A DNA stretch of 5,716 bases from Myxococcales bacterium (GCA_003170035.1 PMZX01000289.1:1-5716); one strand, 5' to 3'. Shown: positions 1 to 5,716, counted from the first letter of the stretch. Notes: generated by a model not told the origin, from the letters alone. Numbers and translations are program-made.

Positions 1-1434
1 ATGGGCGAGGAGGCCTTGCGCGCCTTTCGCGATCGCTTCGACATTCCCATCAGCGACGAAGAGATCGGCAAGGCGCCGTTCTACCGGCCGCCCGAAGACA
101 GCCCCGAGATTCGTTACCTGCGACAGCGGCGCCAGGCCCTAGGCGGTTTCCTGCCCGCGCGCCGGCCCACCGCCCCGCCGCTGCAAGTACCAGCGCTGGA
201 AGCCTTCGACTTCCTGCTGAAGGGTGGCGGTGAACGCGAGTACTCCACCACGATGGCCTTCGTGCGCATGCTGGCCCGCCTGACCCACGATCCGATCATC
301 GGCCGCCACGTGGTGCCCATCGTGCCCGACGAAGCCCGCACCTTCGGCATGGAAGGGCTGTTCCGCCAACTCGGGATCTACTCGTCGGTGGGACAGCTCT
401 ACGAGCCGGTCGATGCCGAGCAGCTCATGTCGTACCGCGAGGCCAAGGACGGCCAGATCCTCGAAGAAGGCATCAATGAGGCAGGGGCCATGTCGTCGTT
501 CATCGCGGCCGGCACGGCCTACGCCAACCACGGCATCAACCTGATCCCGTTCTATTGCTTCTACTCGATGTTCGGCTTGCAGCGCACGGGCGACTTCGCC
601 TGGGCCGGCGCGGACATGCGCATGCGCGGCTTTCTCATGGGCGGCACATCCGGCCGCACCACCCTGGCGGGCGAGGGGCTGCAGCACCAGGACGGCCACA
701 GCCACTTGCTGGCCTCCGCCATTCCGACCTGCGTGGCCTACGATCCGACCTTCGCCTACGAGATGGCGGTCATAGTCCAGGACGGGCTGCGCCGGATGGT
801 CACCCAGCAGGAGGACGTCTTCTATTACATCACCATGATGAACGAGAACTACACCCACCCGGCCATGCCCGAGGGCGTGGCGCCCGGAATCTTGAAAGGC
901 CTGTACCTGCTGCGCGAAAGTCGCATGGGCGCGGAGAAACCCCGGGTGCAACTTCTCGGCTCAGGCGCCATCTTGCGCGAGGTGCTGGCCGCGGCCGACC
1001 TGCTGGAGGGCGACTTCGGCGTGGCTGCCGACCTGTGGAGCGCCCCCAGCTTCACCGAATTGCGGCGCGAAGGCCTGGCTGCCGAACGCTGGTCGCTTTT
1101 GCATCCGGCAGAGCCGCGCAGGCCGAGCTTCGTCGAAGCCTGCCTGGCCAATCGCAAGGGCCCTGTGCTGGCGGCGACCGACTACGTGCGCCTGTATGCC
1201 GACCAGATCCGGCCCTTTGTGTCTCGGCGCTACGTCGTGCTGGGCACGGACGGCTTCGGTCGCAGCGACCGGCGCGTCCAACTGCGCCACTTCTTCGAGG
1301 TCGACCGCCGTTTCATCGCGTTGGCAGCGCTCAAGGCCCTGGCCGACGAAGGCGTCCTGCCCGTGGCACAGGTCAGCGCAGCCATGGGCAAGCTCGACAT
1401 CGATCCCGGCAAGCCGGACCCGACCCGCGTGTGA
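1..1434 (+). CDS. aceE: Pyruvate dehydrogenase E1 component, homodimeric type (5'-truncated by window edge)
   Basis: This is the thiamine-diphosphate-dependent E1 subunit, which decarboxylates pyruvate and reductively acetylates the lipoyl group of E2 in the cytoplasm. The visible 477 residues align from memory with about residues 412-887 of the 887-residue E. coli AceE, at a nearly constant offset of 411. The ATG at position 1 is therefore an internal methionine, and roughly 1.2 kb of the gene lies upstream. Conserved blocks include DEARTFGMEGLFRQ (110-123), with D110/E111 matching E. coli D521/E522; EEGINEAGA (155-163), with E160 matching the cofactor-activating E571; and GEGLQHQDGHSH (224-235), with H229 matching H640. 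GGTSGRTTL, MNENYTHPAMPEG and the C-terminal VLGTDGFGRSD (413-423) are also present. No frameshift is visible. The N-terminal ThDP-binding domain and the H407 equivalent lie outside the window. aceF follows after 22 nt, which supports an operon. The alpha2beta2 E1 type is excluded by length and motifs. Confidence 0.96.
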   Translation: MGEEALRAFRDRFDIPISDEEIGKAPFYRPPEDSPEIRYLRQRRQALGGFLPARRPTAPPLQVPALEAFDFLLKGGGEREYSTTMAFVRMLARLTHDPIIGRHVVPIVPDEARTFGMEGLFRQLGIYSSVGQLYEPVDAEQLMSYREAKDGQILEEGINEAGAMSSFIAAGTAYANHGINLIPFYCFYSMFGLQRTGDFAWAGADMRMRGFLMGGTSGRTTLAGEGLQHQDGHSHLLASAIPTCVAYDPTFAYEMAVIVQDGLRRMVTQQEDVFYYITMMNENYTHPAMPEGVAPGILKGLYLLRESRMGAEKPRVQLLGSGAILREVLAAADLLEGDFGVAADLWSAPSFTELRREGLAAERWSLLHPAEPRRPSFVEACLANRKGPVLAATDYVRLYADQIRPFVSRRYVVLGTDGFGRSDRRVQLRHFFEVDRRFIALAALKALADEGVLPVAQVSAAMGKLDIDPGKPDPTRV

Positions 1435-1443
1435 TGCCAAGGC

Positions 1444-1450
1444 AAGGAGG
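1444..1450 (+). promoter_or_regulatory. Ribosome binding site that sets the aceF GTG start
   Basis: AAGGAGG lies 6 nt before the GTG at 1457, an excellent Shine-Dalgarno match and spacing. It fixes the aceF start. The reading frame is open upstream as far as an ATG at 1196, but that stretch overlaps aceE in another frame and has no E2-like residues. Confidence 0.88.
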
Positions 1451-1456
1451 AACATC

Positions 1457-2860
1457 GTGAGCAAGACCGTTGACCTGCTGGTTCCTGATATCGGTGATTT
1501 TCACGACGTTCCCATCGTCGAGGTGCTGGTTTCCCCAGGGACTTCAATCAAACGTGACGATCCGGTCGCGGTCCTGGAAAGTGACAAGGCTTCAATGGAC
1601 GTGCCCTCGCCCCACGCCGGCCGGGTCGAGCGAGTGTTGGTCAAGGTGGGTGACAAGGTGTCGGTCGGCGCGCGGCTGGCAACCCTGATGGTCGACGACG
1701 AGACGACCCTGATTCCCACCGGCGATGCCGAGTCGGCGCCTGCGACGGGCAAACCGTTCCCGGCAGGCCCCTGGCAGCCCGAGACGCCGGTGCCGTCAGG
1801 CGATCGTATCGCGGCCGCGCCCGCGCGCTTGGCGCGCGGACAGGTGCCCCTGGCGTCGGGAGTGATCATCGAGAACCTGTCCTTGACCGACAGCGCCCGC
1901 GGCAGCGCGCGGCCCTCACCCACCGCGAGCATCCCGCTGGTGGTCGACGAGGAGAAGACCCAGCATCACGCGGCACCGGCGGTCCGGCGTCTGGCGCGCG
2001 AGCTGGGTGTAGAGCTTTCCGAGATTCGAGGCACAGGCCGCAACGGCCGTATCGTGGAAGAGGATCTGCGCAATTACATCAAGGCCGCCATGGCGCGAAC
2101 GCCCTCGGCCGGCGCGGACAAGCCCGAACTGCCCGAGCTGCCGGTGGTGGATTTCTCCAAGTTCGGCCCCATCGAGCAGCGGCCCCTGGGCCGTATTCGC
2201 CGTGCCACCGCGGCCAACGTGCAGCGTTCGTGGCGACTGGTTCCGCATGTCACCCAGCACGACGAGGCCGACATCACCGACCTGGAGGCGTTTCGCAAGG
2301 CTGAAGCCGAGCAAGCCAAGCAGCGGGGCGTGCGCCTGACCCTGCTCGCCTTCTTCATGAAGGCGACCGCGGCAGCGCTCAAGGAGCATCCCAGCTTCAA
2401 TGCCTCGCTGGACGCCACCGGTGAGAACCTGGTGCTCAAGCACTACTATCATCTTGGCATAGCGGTGGACACGCCCGAGGGACTGGTGGTGCCGGTGGTG
2501 CGCGACGTGGACCGCAAAGGCATCTGGGAGCTGGCCGGCGAGCTGACCACGCTGAGCCAGCGGGCGCGCGATCGGAAGCTGACACCTGCGGACGTGCAAG
2601 GCGCCAGCTTCACCATCTCCAGCCTGGGCGGCATCGGTGGCACCGCCTTCTCACCCATCGTCAATGCGCCCGAGGTCGCCATCCTCGGCTTCTCACGCGC
2701 CTCGCTGCGTCCGGTGTACCGCGACGGACAGTTCGTTCCCCGCCTGATCCTGCCCTTCTCGCTGTCCTACGACCATCGCGCCAACGACGGCGCGCAAGCG
2801 GTGCGCTTCACCAGTCACCTGCGCGAGCTGCTGGCGGATATACGAGAAGTGCTGCTGTAG
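1457..2860 (+). CDS. aceF: Dihydrolipoamide acetyltransferase, E2 of pyruvate dehydrogenase, single lipoyl domain
   Basis: E2 core of the pyruvate dehydrogenase complex. It takes the acetyl group from E1 on a swinging lipoyl-lysine and passes it to CoA. The start is GTG, giving 467 residues. Domains in order: biotinyl/lipoyl domain at about 3-80, with K44 in ESDKASMD as the predicted lipoylated lysine; an unusually long flexible linker rich in Pro, Ala and Ser at about 82-168; a peripheral-subunit-binding domain at about 171-210 (APAVRRLARELGVEL through GRNGRIVEEDL); and the catalytic acyltransferase domain at about 232-467. The active-site motif DHRANDG is at 439-445, with H440 and D444 as the catalytic pair. 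The substrate-pocket segment SFTISSLGGIGGTAFSPIVN lies at 384-403. E. coli AceF carries three lipoyl domains and is about 630 residues long, so this is a short form. The adjacent aceE makes the PDH assignment much more likely than the 2-oxoglutarate or branched-chain complexes. lpd (E3) does not follow. Confidence 0.95.
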   Translation: MSKTVDLLVPDIGDFHDVPIVEVLVSPGTSIKRDDPVAVLESDKASMDVPSPHAGRVERVLVKVGDKVSVGARLATLMVDDETTLIPTGDAESAPATGKPFPAGPWQPETPVPSGDRIAAAPARLARGQVPLASGVIIENLSLTDSARGSARPSPTASIPLVVDEEKTQHHAAPAVRRLARELGVELSEIRGTGRNGRIVEEDLRNYIKAAMARTPSAGADKPELPELPVVDFSKFGPIEQRPLGRIRRATAANVQRSWRLVPHVTQHDEADITDLEAFRKAEAEQAKQRGVRLTLLAFFMKATAAALKEHPSFNASLDATGENLVLKHYYHLGIAVDTPEGLVVPVVRDVDRKGIWELAGELTTLSQRARDRKLTPADVQGASFTISSLGGIGGTAFSPIVNAPEVAILGFSRASLRPVYRDGQFVPRLILPFSLSYDHRANDGAQAVRFTSHLRELLADIREVLL

Positions 2861-2875
2861 TACTCTATCCCCTTG

Positions 2876-4417
2876 ATGGCGGGGCAACCTCCAGAGACTC
2901 CTCGATTGAAGGCCGTCACGCGGGATGCCTTGGCCGCGCTGCCATTCGCAGTGGTCGTTGCGCTGGTCGGAATCCTCACGAATCTTCACACGCCGCTGAA
3001 CGATTTCTGGGGAAACCACACCCTTTCGCAACGGCTCGATCCGCGCGACCTCACTACCTTCTACGACGGTTTCTTTCCGGTGGGGTACACGGTGCTCCTG
3101 CGCGTGCTGTCTCCCTTCGGATACCCGCCTTCCTCCGCCCTGGGCATTGATGTGGTCCTGGCCTGGCTGCTGGCTTTCTCCGCGCTTGCGGTCACGCGGC
3201 TGCGCGGACTTGGAACTGTGCCGTCCCTGATAGCCGCCAGTCTCGTGTTTCTCTTCCCACAGGTCTTCAACTGTCTGAACACGCCAGGTGCTGATTCAGG
3301 CGCCATGGTGTTCTTCACAGTGGGCAGCTACGCGCTGCTGGTGGCCCTGCTCGCTCCCACACCACGAGCCTGGTGGTATGCACTTGCCGGTGGATTCCTG
3401 GGTCTGGCAGCTCTGTGGCGCTACCACGCTCTGCCAGCAGACATATTCCTTTTGGTCACGGCAGCCCTTGCCTACCGGAAGCGAATTGCTGGGATCATGC
3501 TGGCGCTGGCAGGGTGCGCAGTCGTCTACGGCTGCCAGATCGCTGTGAATGTGTTGTCGGGGCATGGGCCGTTTGAAACCTATCAGGCGTTCAACATCTA
3601 CCTGCACGTGCATCACGTGAACTGGTACCACACGGCCGCGGTGCCTGCTGTGGGCACACCACTGTCGGTCATCCTCGCCGATCCGTCGGCCTTCCTGTCG
3701 TCCTACGTCGTCACGTTTGCGAAAATCTTCCCTGCTCTGGCCGCGCCCCTGATCCTTTGTTTCCTTTCCAAGGACCGTCCTTTGAGGCGAGCGGCCACGC
3801 TCTGGCTGTGCTTCTGTCTCTTGTACGGTGGCCTCATGGCCGCGGCCGACAGCGGCCGGGCGGTGCTCCTCGCTCTGCCGATCTCCCTTTCCTTTCTCGC
3901 GGTCTCTGTCCATGCGCTCTGGCTCGACCGAACCCGCGCCGGCGTGGCTCCCGCATCGTGGCCGCGACCCGTCGCGTACGCCGTGGTGGCGCTCCTTCTC
4001 GTCGGGTGCGCGACCAAGGATGGCGCGAGCGTGCTTTCCTGGAGCAAAACCTCTCGCTACTACCGTGCCATTGAACAGGCATCTATTCGCGAGGGAATCA
4101 CCGATGCCCAGCAGGTCTACTCGACGGACCTCTATCTCTATTTCCACGACCTTCTGCCGTTTCGCCCATCGTACAGCGGCGGATGGCTCGACTTGCCGCC
4201 CTACCACTCAAAGAACGAGGCCCACGGGGTTTCCATCGGATCAGAGGAGGCGTTCATCCGCGATTGCAGGGATCGCGGCATACGACTGGTTCACCTCACC
4301 CCTGGCTGCAAACGAGCGGCGCCGTTTCTCTACCGCATCTATTCCTCTCCCCGTTCCACGGAAAGCCTGCGCTTCATCACACAGGTCGGGAAGTCACGTC
4401 TCTTTCGTGTCGAATAG
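2876..4417 (+). CDS. Polytopic membrane protein, possible GT-C-type glycosyltransferase
   Basis: A 513-residue integral membrane protein with roughly ten hydrophobic segments, judged by eye at about 17-36, 86-107, 112-130, 142-160, 166-181, 187-201, 205-225, 270-295, 306-348 (two segments) and 364-380. A soluble C-terminal domain of about 130 residues follows. The layout resembles GT-C glycosyltransferases such as the ArnT/PMT-like enzymes, which use polyprenyl-phosphate sugars on the outer face of the inner membrane. It shares the first extracytoplasmic loop rich in acidic residues (D43, D55, D58, D64), followed by FFPVGYTVLL at 66-75, and a RYHALP segment at 182-187 between membrane spans. 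No diagnostic motif proves the activity, so the sugar and acceptor are unknown. The ATG at 2876 is preferred; a TTG directly before it at 2873 is an alternative, and neither has a Shine-Dalgarno sequence. The gene begins 15 nt after the aceF stop, so read-through transcription or translational coupling is likely. It could also be a non-enzymatic membrane protein. Confidence 0.85.
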   Translation: MAGQPPETPRLKAVTRDALAALPFAVVVALVGILTNLHTPLNDFWGNHTLSQRLDPRDLTTFYDGFFPVGYTVLLRVLSPFGYPPSSALGIDVVLAWLLAFSALAVTRLRGLGTVPSLIAASLVFLFPQVFNCLNTPGADSGAMVFFTVGSYALLVALLAPTPRAWWYALAGGFLGLAALWRYHALPADIFLLVTAALAYRKRIAGIMLALAGCAVVYGCQIAVNVLSGHGPFETYQAFNIYLHVHHVNWYHTAAVPAVGTPLSVILADPSAFLSSYVVTFAKIFPALAAPLILCFLSKDRPLRRAATLWLCFCLLYGGLMAAADSGRAVLLALPISLSFLAVSVHALWLDRTRAGVAPASWPRPVAYAVVALLLVGCATKDGASVLSWSKTSRYYRAIEQASIREGITDAQQVYSTDLYLYFHDLLPFRPSYSGGWLDLPPYHSKNEAHGVSIGSEEAFIRDCRDRGIRLVHLTPGCKRAAPFLYRIYSSPRSTESLRFITQVGKSRLFRVE

Positions 4418-4431
4418 GGTTCGGTCCCCTA
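4415..4431. terminator. Short inverted repeat between convergent genes, possible weak bidirectional terminator
   Basis: TAGGG (4415-4419) and CCCTA (4427-4431) form a perfect 5-bp stem with a 7-nt loop. The left arm contains the TAG stop of the membrane protein and the right arm contains the TAG stop of the opposite-strand cupin. There is no T-run on either side, so this is not a canonical intrinsic terminator. A competing CGAA/TTCG pairing (4411-4414 with 4420-4423) exists. Its position between two convergent genes is the main argument. Confidence 0.25.
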
Positions 4432-4800
4432 ACGGGCCTTGGCGTAGTCGCGCAGCCCCTGGAAGTCCACCACCACCACCGGTTCGGTTCCTACCACCCA
4501 GGCGTCGTGTCCCGCTGTAAACAGAGACACATCCCCTGCCTTGCACTCGAACTCGGTGCCGTCGTCCATCCGGACCATCAACGTTCCCGACACATGGTAC
4601 TGAAAATGCGGCGCCTCACAGCTTGCCGTCTTGGCGATCGGCTTCACACTGGTCGACCATCGCCAACCTGGCTGGAACGTGGCCCGCCCTACCGTGGCCC
4701 CGCCAAGGCTCACCAGTTCGACCTTGCCTCCGGGGAACTCCCGGAGTTCCTCTGCCTTGCCGAGGCTCTTGCGCTCGGACTTTTCACCACCCTTGCCCAT
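4429..4800 (-). CDS. Small single-domain cupin protein
   Basis: A 123-residue, probably cytoplasmic protein with no signal peptide. The cupin beta-barrel covers about residues 35-115. Conserved-looking pieces are FQPGWRWS (42-49), a histidine-bearing strand APHFQYHVSGTLMVRMDDGTE (63-83, with H65 and H69), the GD turn (89-90), and AGHDAWVVG (96-104, with H98), followed by VVVVDFQG. These fit the second half of a cupin fold. The first motif departs from the classical G(X)5HXH(X)3-4E(X)6G pattern, so metal binding by H65, H69 and H98 is possible but unproven. The N-terminal 20 residues are highly charged. The start at 4800 is chosen because AAGGAGG lies 5 nt upstream; the frame is open to an ATG at 4944, but that extension has no cupin character. 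Substrate and role are unknown; members of this superfamily include sugar-binding proteins, dioxygenases and isomerases. It converges on the membrane protein gene with an 11-nt gap. Confidence 0.88.
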   Translation of the reverse strand: MGKGGEKSERKSLGKAEELREFPGGKVELVSLGGATVGRATFQPGWRWSTSVKPIAKTASCEAPHFQYHVSGTLMVRMDDGTEFECKAGDVSLFTAGHDAWVVGTEPVVVVDFQGLRDYAKAR

Positions 4801-4805
4801 CGTAG

Positions 4806-4812
4806 CCTCCTT
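4806..4812 (-). promoter_or_regulatory. Ribosome binding site that sets the cupin start
   Basis: On the minus strand this reads AAGGAGG, followed by CTACG and then the ATG at 4800, giving 5-nt spacing. It favours the 123-residue product over the 171-residue reading from the ATG at 4944, which lacks a comparable site. Confidence 0.85.
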
Positions 4813-5027
4813 ATCCAGCAGGCCCCTTTCCCCATTGCCACCCACACCCACCTTCAGGTCTGCCTGACGGTTGGATGTCAGCGGTTGCCAAATAGGTGCC
4901 GCCCGGATTGCGTCGGATATTGCGCGCCGAACTTGCGCGGCCACTGTAAAGGACGCGCAGGACTGTCGCCGAAGCTTGCAAGAGGGCTTTGCTGCACGTG
5001 CGGATAGGCGTACACTGTTGCCAGGCC
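4813..5027. other. Divergent intergenic region between cupin and lipoprotein genes
   Basis: This stretch should hold the promoters of both divergent genes. A small inverted repeat, CTGAC (4864-4868) with GTCAG (4877-4881) separated by 8 nt, lies beside two direct copies of CGGTTG (4868-4873 and 4882-4887), in the expected upstream region of the cupin. They are short enough to be chance. No convincing promoter was found for the cupin. No RNA gene or conserved small ORF was recognised. Confidence 0.5.
4989..5016 (+). promoter_or_regulatory. Candidate sigma-70-like promoter for the lipoprotein gene
   Basis: TTGCTG (4989-4994) and TACACT (5011-5016) are separated by 16 nt and match the -35 and -10 consensus at 3 of 6 and 4 of 6 positions. 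If real, transcription would begin around 5022-5024, leaving almost no 5' leader before the ATG at 5028. That would explain why the start lacks a Shine-Dalgarno sequence. The match is weak and could be chance in this GC-rich sequence. Confidence 0.22.
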
Positions 5028-5716
5028 ATGAAGGAACGCGAGGTTCGGCAGCTCATCGAGGGCTTTCTCAAGCGAACAGCGCGTGAGTTGGTCGTGCCGG
5101 CATCAGTCGGGTTGGGCCTGGCGCTCAGCGGGTGTGACCATACTGGGATTCGCGTCTCGCGGGACGCAGCGGCTGACATAGTCCAGTCGGCGAGCCCCGA
5201 CGCAATCGTTGCGGACGCGGGGCTTGGCAGGGAGAGCGCCGCCACCAGCCCGGACACCGTCAGTCCGCCGGACCTGCGCCTGCCGGAGGATACCGGGCCT
5301 GCTCCTGATGCGCGCCAGGCTGACCTGCCGGTCATCATGCCTCCGTACATGGTTTTCATACCGCCGGATGCAGCTTCCCCGGATGCGCGCGTCGATGCGC
5401 CGTCGCCGGATGTGCGCACCGATGCGGGGTTCTCGGATGCGCGCGTCGATACGGATCGGCCAGAGGCGGGCCTGGATGCGGATGCTCGAGACGCCGAGGC
5501 AGGTGCCCCCGATGCACGTGCGGATGTGGGCGCGCCCGACGTTCGTCCCGACGCGCGCCAGGCTGACCTACCCATCATCGTTCCGCCCTACATTGTTGCG
5601 CCCCTGCCCGATGCTGCGCGGGATCTCCCTGCGGTCATGCCCCCATACATGCCGCCGCCGCCGCCCTACATGGCACCCTCGTTCGCGCCCCCTCCCCCGC
5701 CGCCACCGCCCCCGCC
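5028..5716 (+). CDS. Repeat-rich Asp/Ala/Pro lipoprotein (3' end beyond window)
   Basis: An open frame of 229 residues running off the window without a stop. The N-terminus has a 20-residue charged segment, then a short hydrophobic stretch (21-35) ending in the lipobox LSGC. C36 is therefore the predicted lipidated cysteine after signal peptidase II cleavage. D37 at position +2 would signal inner-membrane retention under the E. coli Lol rule, but this rule may not hold in this organism. After C36 the chain is disordered and low in complexity. It has Asp-Ala-rich nonapeptide repeats (118-178), a 24-residue segment present twice (93-116 and 174-197), four PPYM or PPYI motifs (105, 186, 205, 212), and nine prolines in a row at the end (221-229). 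I recognise no enzymatic domain; the visible part looks like a surface tether or spacer. The ATG at 5028 has no good Shine-Dalgarno. An in-frame GTG at 4998, with GAGGG 11 nt upstream, is an alternative that would add ten residues. The full length is unknown. Confidence 0.8.
   Translation, partial: MKEREVRQLIEGFLKRTARELVVPASVGLGLALSGCDHTGIRVSRDAAADIVQSASPDAIVADAGLGRESAATSPDTVSPPDLRLPEDTGPAPDARQADLPVIMPPYMVFIPPDAASPDARVDAPSPDVRTDAGFSDARVDTDRPEAGLDADARDAEAGAPDARADVGAPDVRPDARQADLPIIVPPYIVAPLPDAARDLPAVMPPYMPPPPPYMAPSFAPPPPPPPPP
5307..5378 (+). repeat. First copy of a duplicated 24-residue segment in the lipoprotein
   Basis: Encodes residues 94-117, beginning DARQADLPVIMPPYM. The counterpart lies 243 nt (81 codons) downstream. 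Seventeen bases (5310-5326) are identical to 5553-5569; the rest has diverged, but the protein pattern of DARQADLP, hydrophobic triplet, PPY and a closing PDAA is kept. Confidence 0.8.
5379..5561 (+). repeat. Degenerate 27-bp tandem repeats encoding an Asp-Ala-Arg nonapeptide
   Basis: Units of 9 codons begin at 5379, 5406, 5433 and 5460. A 7-codon irregular unit follows at 5487, then 9-codon units at 5508 and 5535. The protein pattern is roughly P/S-D-A/V-R-x-D-A/V/T-x-x: PDARVDAPS, PDVRTDAGF, SDARVDTDR, PEAGLDADA, then PDARADVGA and PDVRPDARQ. The units have diverged at the DNA level, so the array is not recent. It lies within the disordered region of the lipoprotein, and its last unit overlaps the start of the second 24-residue copy. 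Confidence 0.75.
5550..5621 (+). repeat. Second copy of the duplicated 24-residue segment in the lipoprotein
   Basis: Encodes residues 175-198, beginning DARQADLPIIVPPYI, and pairs with the copy at 5307. A further partial echo, DLPAVMPPYM, follows at residues 199-208, so the PPY unit appears to have been reused again before the proline run. Confidence 0.78.

Noticed and set aside
139..951. 270-codon open frame on the minus strand inside aceE
   Set aside because: It is antisense to strongly conserved aceE sequence and is His/Arg/Gly-rich, as expected from reversed GC-rich codons. It shows no recognisable domain.
1196..1456. 87-codon N-terminal extension of aceF from the ATG at 1196
   Set aside because: It overlaps the conserved aceE C-terminus in another frame and has no lipoyl or targeting features. 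The GTG at 1457 has a strong Shine-Dalgarno and begins right before the lipoyl domain.
555..1460. 301-codon open frame on the plus strand overlapping aceE
   Set aside because: Arg/Gly/His/Pro-rich composition typical of an out-of-frame reading of high-GC coding sequence; the aceE frame is clearly the real one.
2439..2860. DHRANDG in place of the more familiar DHRVIDG or DHRVVDG in AceF, as a possible inactive site
   Set aside because: The catalytic His and Asp (H440, D444) and the Gly are intact; the two middle positions vary in the family, so activity is expected.
3296..4207. 303-codon minus-strand open frame inside the membrane protein gene
   Set aside because: It is antisense to a frame with clear alternation of hydrophobic spans, its own composition is Arg/Gln/Gly/His-rich, and it has no motif.
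4801..4944. 48-residue N-terminal extension of the cupin from the ATG at 4944
   Set aside because: No Shine-Dalgarno comparable to the one before 4800, and the extension has no conserved or cupin-like residues.
4993..5005. 13-nt match to 5513-5525 that includes a CACGTG palindrome
   Set aside because: One copy lies upstream of the lipoprotein gene and the other inside its repeats. In GC-rich sequence of this composition a shared 13-mer is likely chance, and no further copies were seen.
4183..5007. 274-codon plus-strand open frame spanning the membrane protein end, the cupin and the intergenic region
   Set aside because: It runs antisense through the well-supported cupin and across two gene boundaries with no recognisable domain; it is a by-product of few stops in GC-rich DNA.
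4811..5578. 255-codon minus-strand open frame rich in Ser, Ala and Arg opposite the lipoprotein
   Set aside because: Its apparent repeats are the reverse complement of the plus-strand repeats. The plus strand has a lipobox and meaningful PPY motifs; the minus strand has no signal peptide or domain.

Overview
The window is GC-rich with strong G/C preference at third codon positions. It reads as a Gram-negative chromosome. The last gene encodes a lipoprotein with a long, low-complexity Asp/Ala/Pro tail, a style common in Myxococcota and related former Deltaproteobacteria. The homodimeric-type E1 with a matching E2 fits that or another proteobacterial group. The lineage is an inference from protein style only; no rRNA or tRNA is present to settle it.

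Layout: (1) 1-1434 (+) is the C-terminal half of a homodimeric-type pyruvate dehydrogenase E1 (aceE), cut by the window start. (2) 1457-2860 (+) is dihydrolipoamide acetyltransferase E2 (aceF), starting at a GTG behind a strong Shine-Dalgarno sequence and carrying a single lipoyl domain. (3) 2876-4417 (+) is a polytopic membrane protein that resembles GT-C glycosyltransferases, starting 15 nt after aceF with no visible ribosome binding site. (4) 4429-4800 (-) is a small cupin protein, convergent with the membrane protein and separated from it by only 11 nt. A short inverted repeat spans both stop codons. (5) 5028-5716 (+) is the N-terminal part of a lipoprotein that runs off the window end. 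It has a clear lipobox, 9-residue tandem repeats, a duplicated 24-residue PPY-containing segment and a poly-proline run.

Function: aceE and aceF together provide the E1 and E2 activities of the pyruvate dehydrogenase complex (pyruvate + CoA + NAD+ to acetyl-CoA + CO2 + NADH). The E3 gene (lpd) does not follow aceF here and must be encoded elsewhere. The membrane protein is placed to be co-transcribed with aceEF but has no obvious metabolic link to it. The cupin and the lipoprotein are divergently transcribed from a 227-nt intergenic region.

I found no mobile element, CRISPR array, RNA gene or defence system. The least ordinary part is the repeat-rich lipoprotein at the right edge; the rest is conventional.
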